Assembly (NCBI GenBank): GCA_016193165.1
Contig: JACPST010000138.1
Span: forward strand, 1-6,708
Direction: 5' to 3'
Origin: Deltaproteobacteria bacterium
Lineage (GTDB): Bacteria; Bdellovibrionota; JACOXK01; 2-02-FULL-40-11
Length of the DNA stretch: 6,708 bases
Numbering within the stretch: position 1 is the first letter of the stretch; each line of letters begins with the position of its first letter. The notes below the pieces were generated by a model. That model worked only from the letters and a program-made list of their open reading frames with translations, did no database searches and was not told the origin of the DNA. The position numbers and the translations under genes were made by a program. Below are positions 6,572 to 6,708 of this stretch, piece by piece.

Positions 6572-6708
6572 AGCATCTATTAGCCAAAGATCTCTCCCCC
6601 AAAGACACCCTAGAAATTTTAACAGGAGGCGTAGGACCTAGACCTATTGCCCTAGTTTCCACACTTTCAAAAAAAAAAAAAAGAAATTTAGCTCCTTTTT
6701 CTTTTTTC
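6568..6708 (+). CDS. Flavin reductase-like (DIM6/NTAB-type) FMN-binding protein, 5' part only
   Basis: The first 47 codons are present; the gene runs off the window end. The segment TGGVGPRPIALVST (19-32) followed by NLAPFSFF (40-47) is the N-terminal signature of the flavin-reductase-like domain, which binds FMN in a split-barrel fold. The spacing between the two blocks equals that usual for the family, so the 14-A run between them does not break the frame. Known relatives reduce flavin with NAD(P)H for partner monooxygenases or have unknown roles. It overlaps the fahA stop by ATGA and so belongs to the tyrosine operon. I recall similar genes beside homogentisate pathway genes in other bacteria, but no step of this pathway requires it. 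The partner or substrate cannot be told from this fragment. Confidence 0.85.
   Translation, partial: MKHLLAKDLSPKDTLEILTGGVGPRPIALVSTLSKKKKRNLAPFSFF
6669..6682 (+). repeat. Homopolymeric run of 14 A within the flavin-reductase-like gene
   Basis: Fourteen consecutive A bases encode the end of a Ser codon, four Lys and the start of an Arg codon, between the ST and NLAPFSFF family blocks. A run this long is prone to polymerase slippage and to sequencing error. The frame on both sides agrees with the family, so the length shown here is the 'on' length. Confidence 0.9.

Noticed and set aside
1..6708. CRISPR array, tRNA, rRNA, insertion sequence, riboswitch or defence system
   Set aside because: No regularly spaced repeats, cloverleaf-like sequences, transposase motifs or recognisable defence domains were seen on either strand.

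Overview
The window is a gene-dense bacterial segment of low-to-moderate GC (my estimate by eye is about 40%), rich in AAA lysine codons. It very likely comes from a Gram-negative bacterium, because it encodes an exported BepA/YfgC-type M48 metalloprotease with TPR repeats. The short (387-residue) homogentisate dioxygenase, the 333-residue LOG protein and the base composition would fit a Bdellovibrionota or deltaproteobacteria-like lineage. I cannot place it more precisely from sequence alone.

Layout. The left part (1-1048) holds a rightward LOG/TIGR00730 Rossmann-fold gene, possibly overlapping the 3' end of an unidentified upstream gene. A 98-bp convergent intergenic region follows, containing a palindromic mobile-type repeat (1088-1145). 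Next comes a leftward two-gene unit: a heme-oxygenase-like diiron protein (promoter-proximal) overlapping the M48 metalloprotease gene. An 79-bp divergent region (3272-3350) appears to carry two face-to-face promoters whose -10 boxes overlap.

The right part is a tightly packed rightward operon for tyrosine/homogentisate catabolism. It encodes 4-hydroxyphenylpyruvate dioxygenase, homogentisate 1,2-dioxygenase and a fumarylacetoacetate hydrolase-family enzyme, then the first 47 codons of a flavin-reductase-like (DIM6/NTAB-type) flavoprotein. The junctions are TAA-ATG abutting, ATGA, and ATGA, so the genes are probably translationally coupled. Together the first three enzymes would take 4-hydroxyphenylpyruvate to homogentisate, to maleylacetoacetate, and (after an isomerase not seen here) to fumarate plus acetoacetate. 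The catalytic residues of all three can be identified.

Points most worth a second look: a perfect 24-bp in-frame tandem duplication inside the hydrolase gene; the divergently transcribed diiron oxidase-like gene of unknown substrate beside a tyrosine pathway; the flavin-reductase-like gene in the operon, with a 14-A run in its coding sequence; the palindromic repeat; and the HPPD and homogentisate dioxygenase genes in one reading frame separated by a single stop codon. No CRISPR array, tRNA, rRNA, insertion sequence or convincing new multi-gene system is visible.
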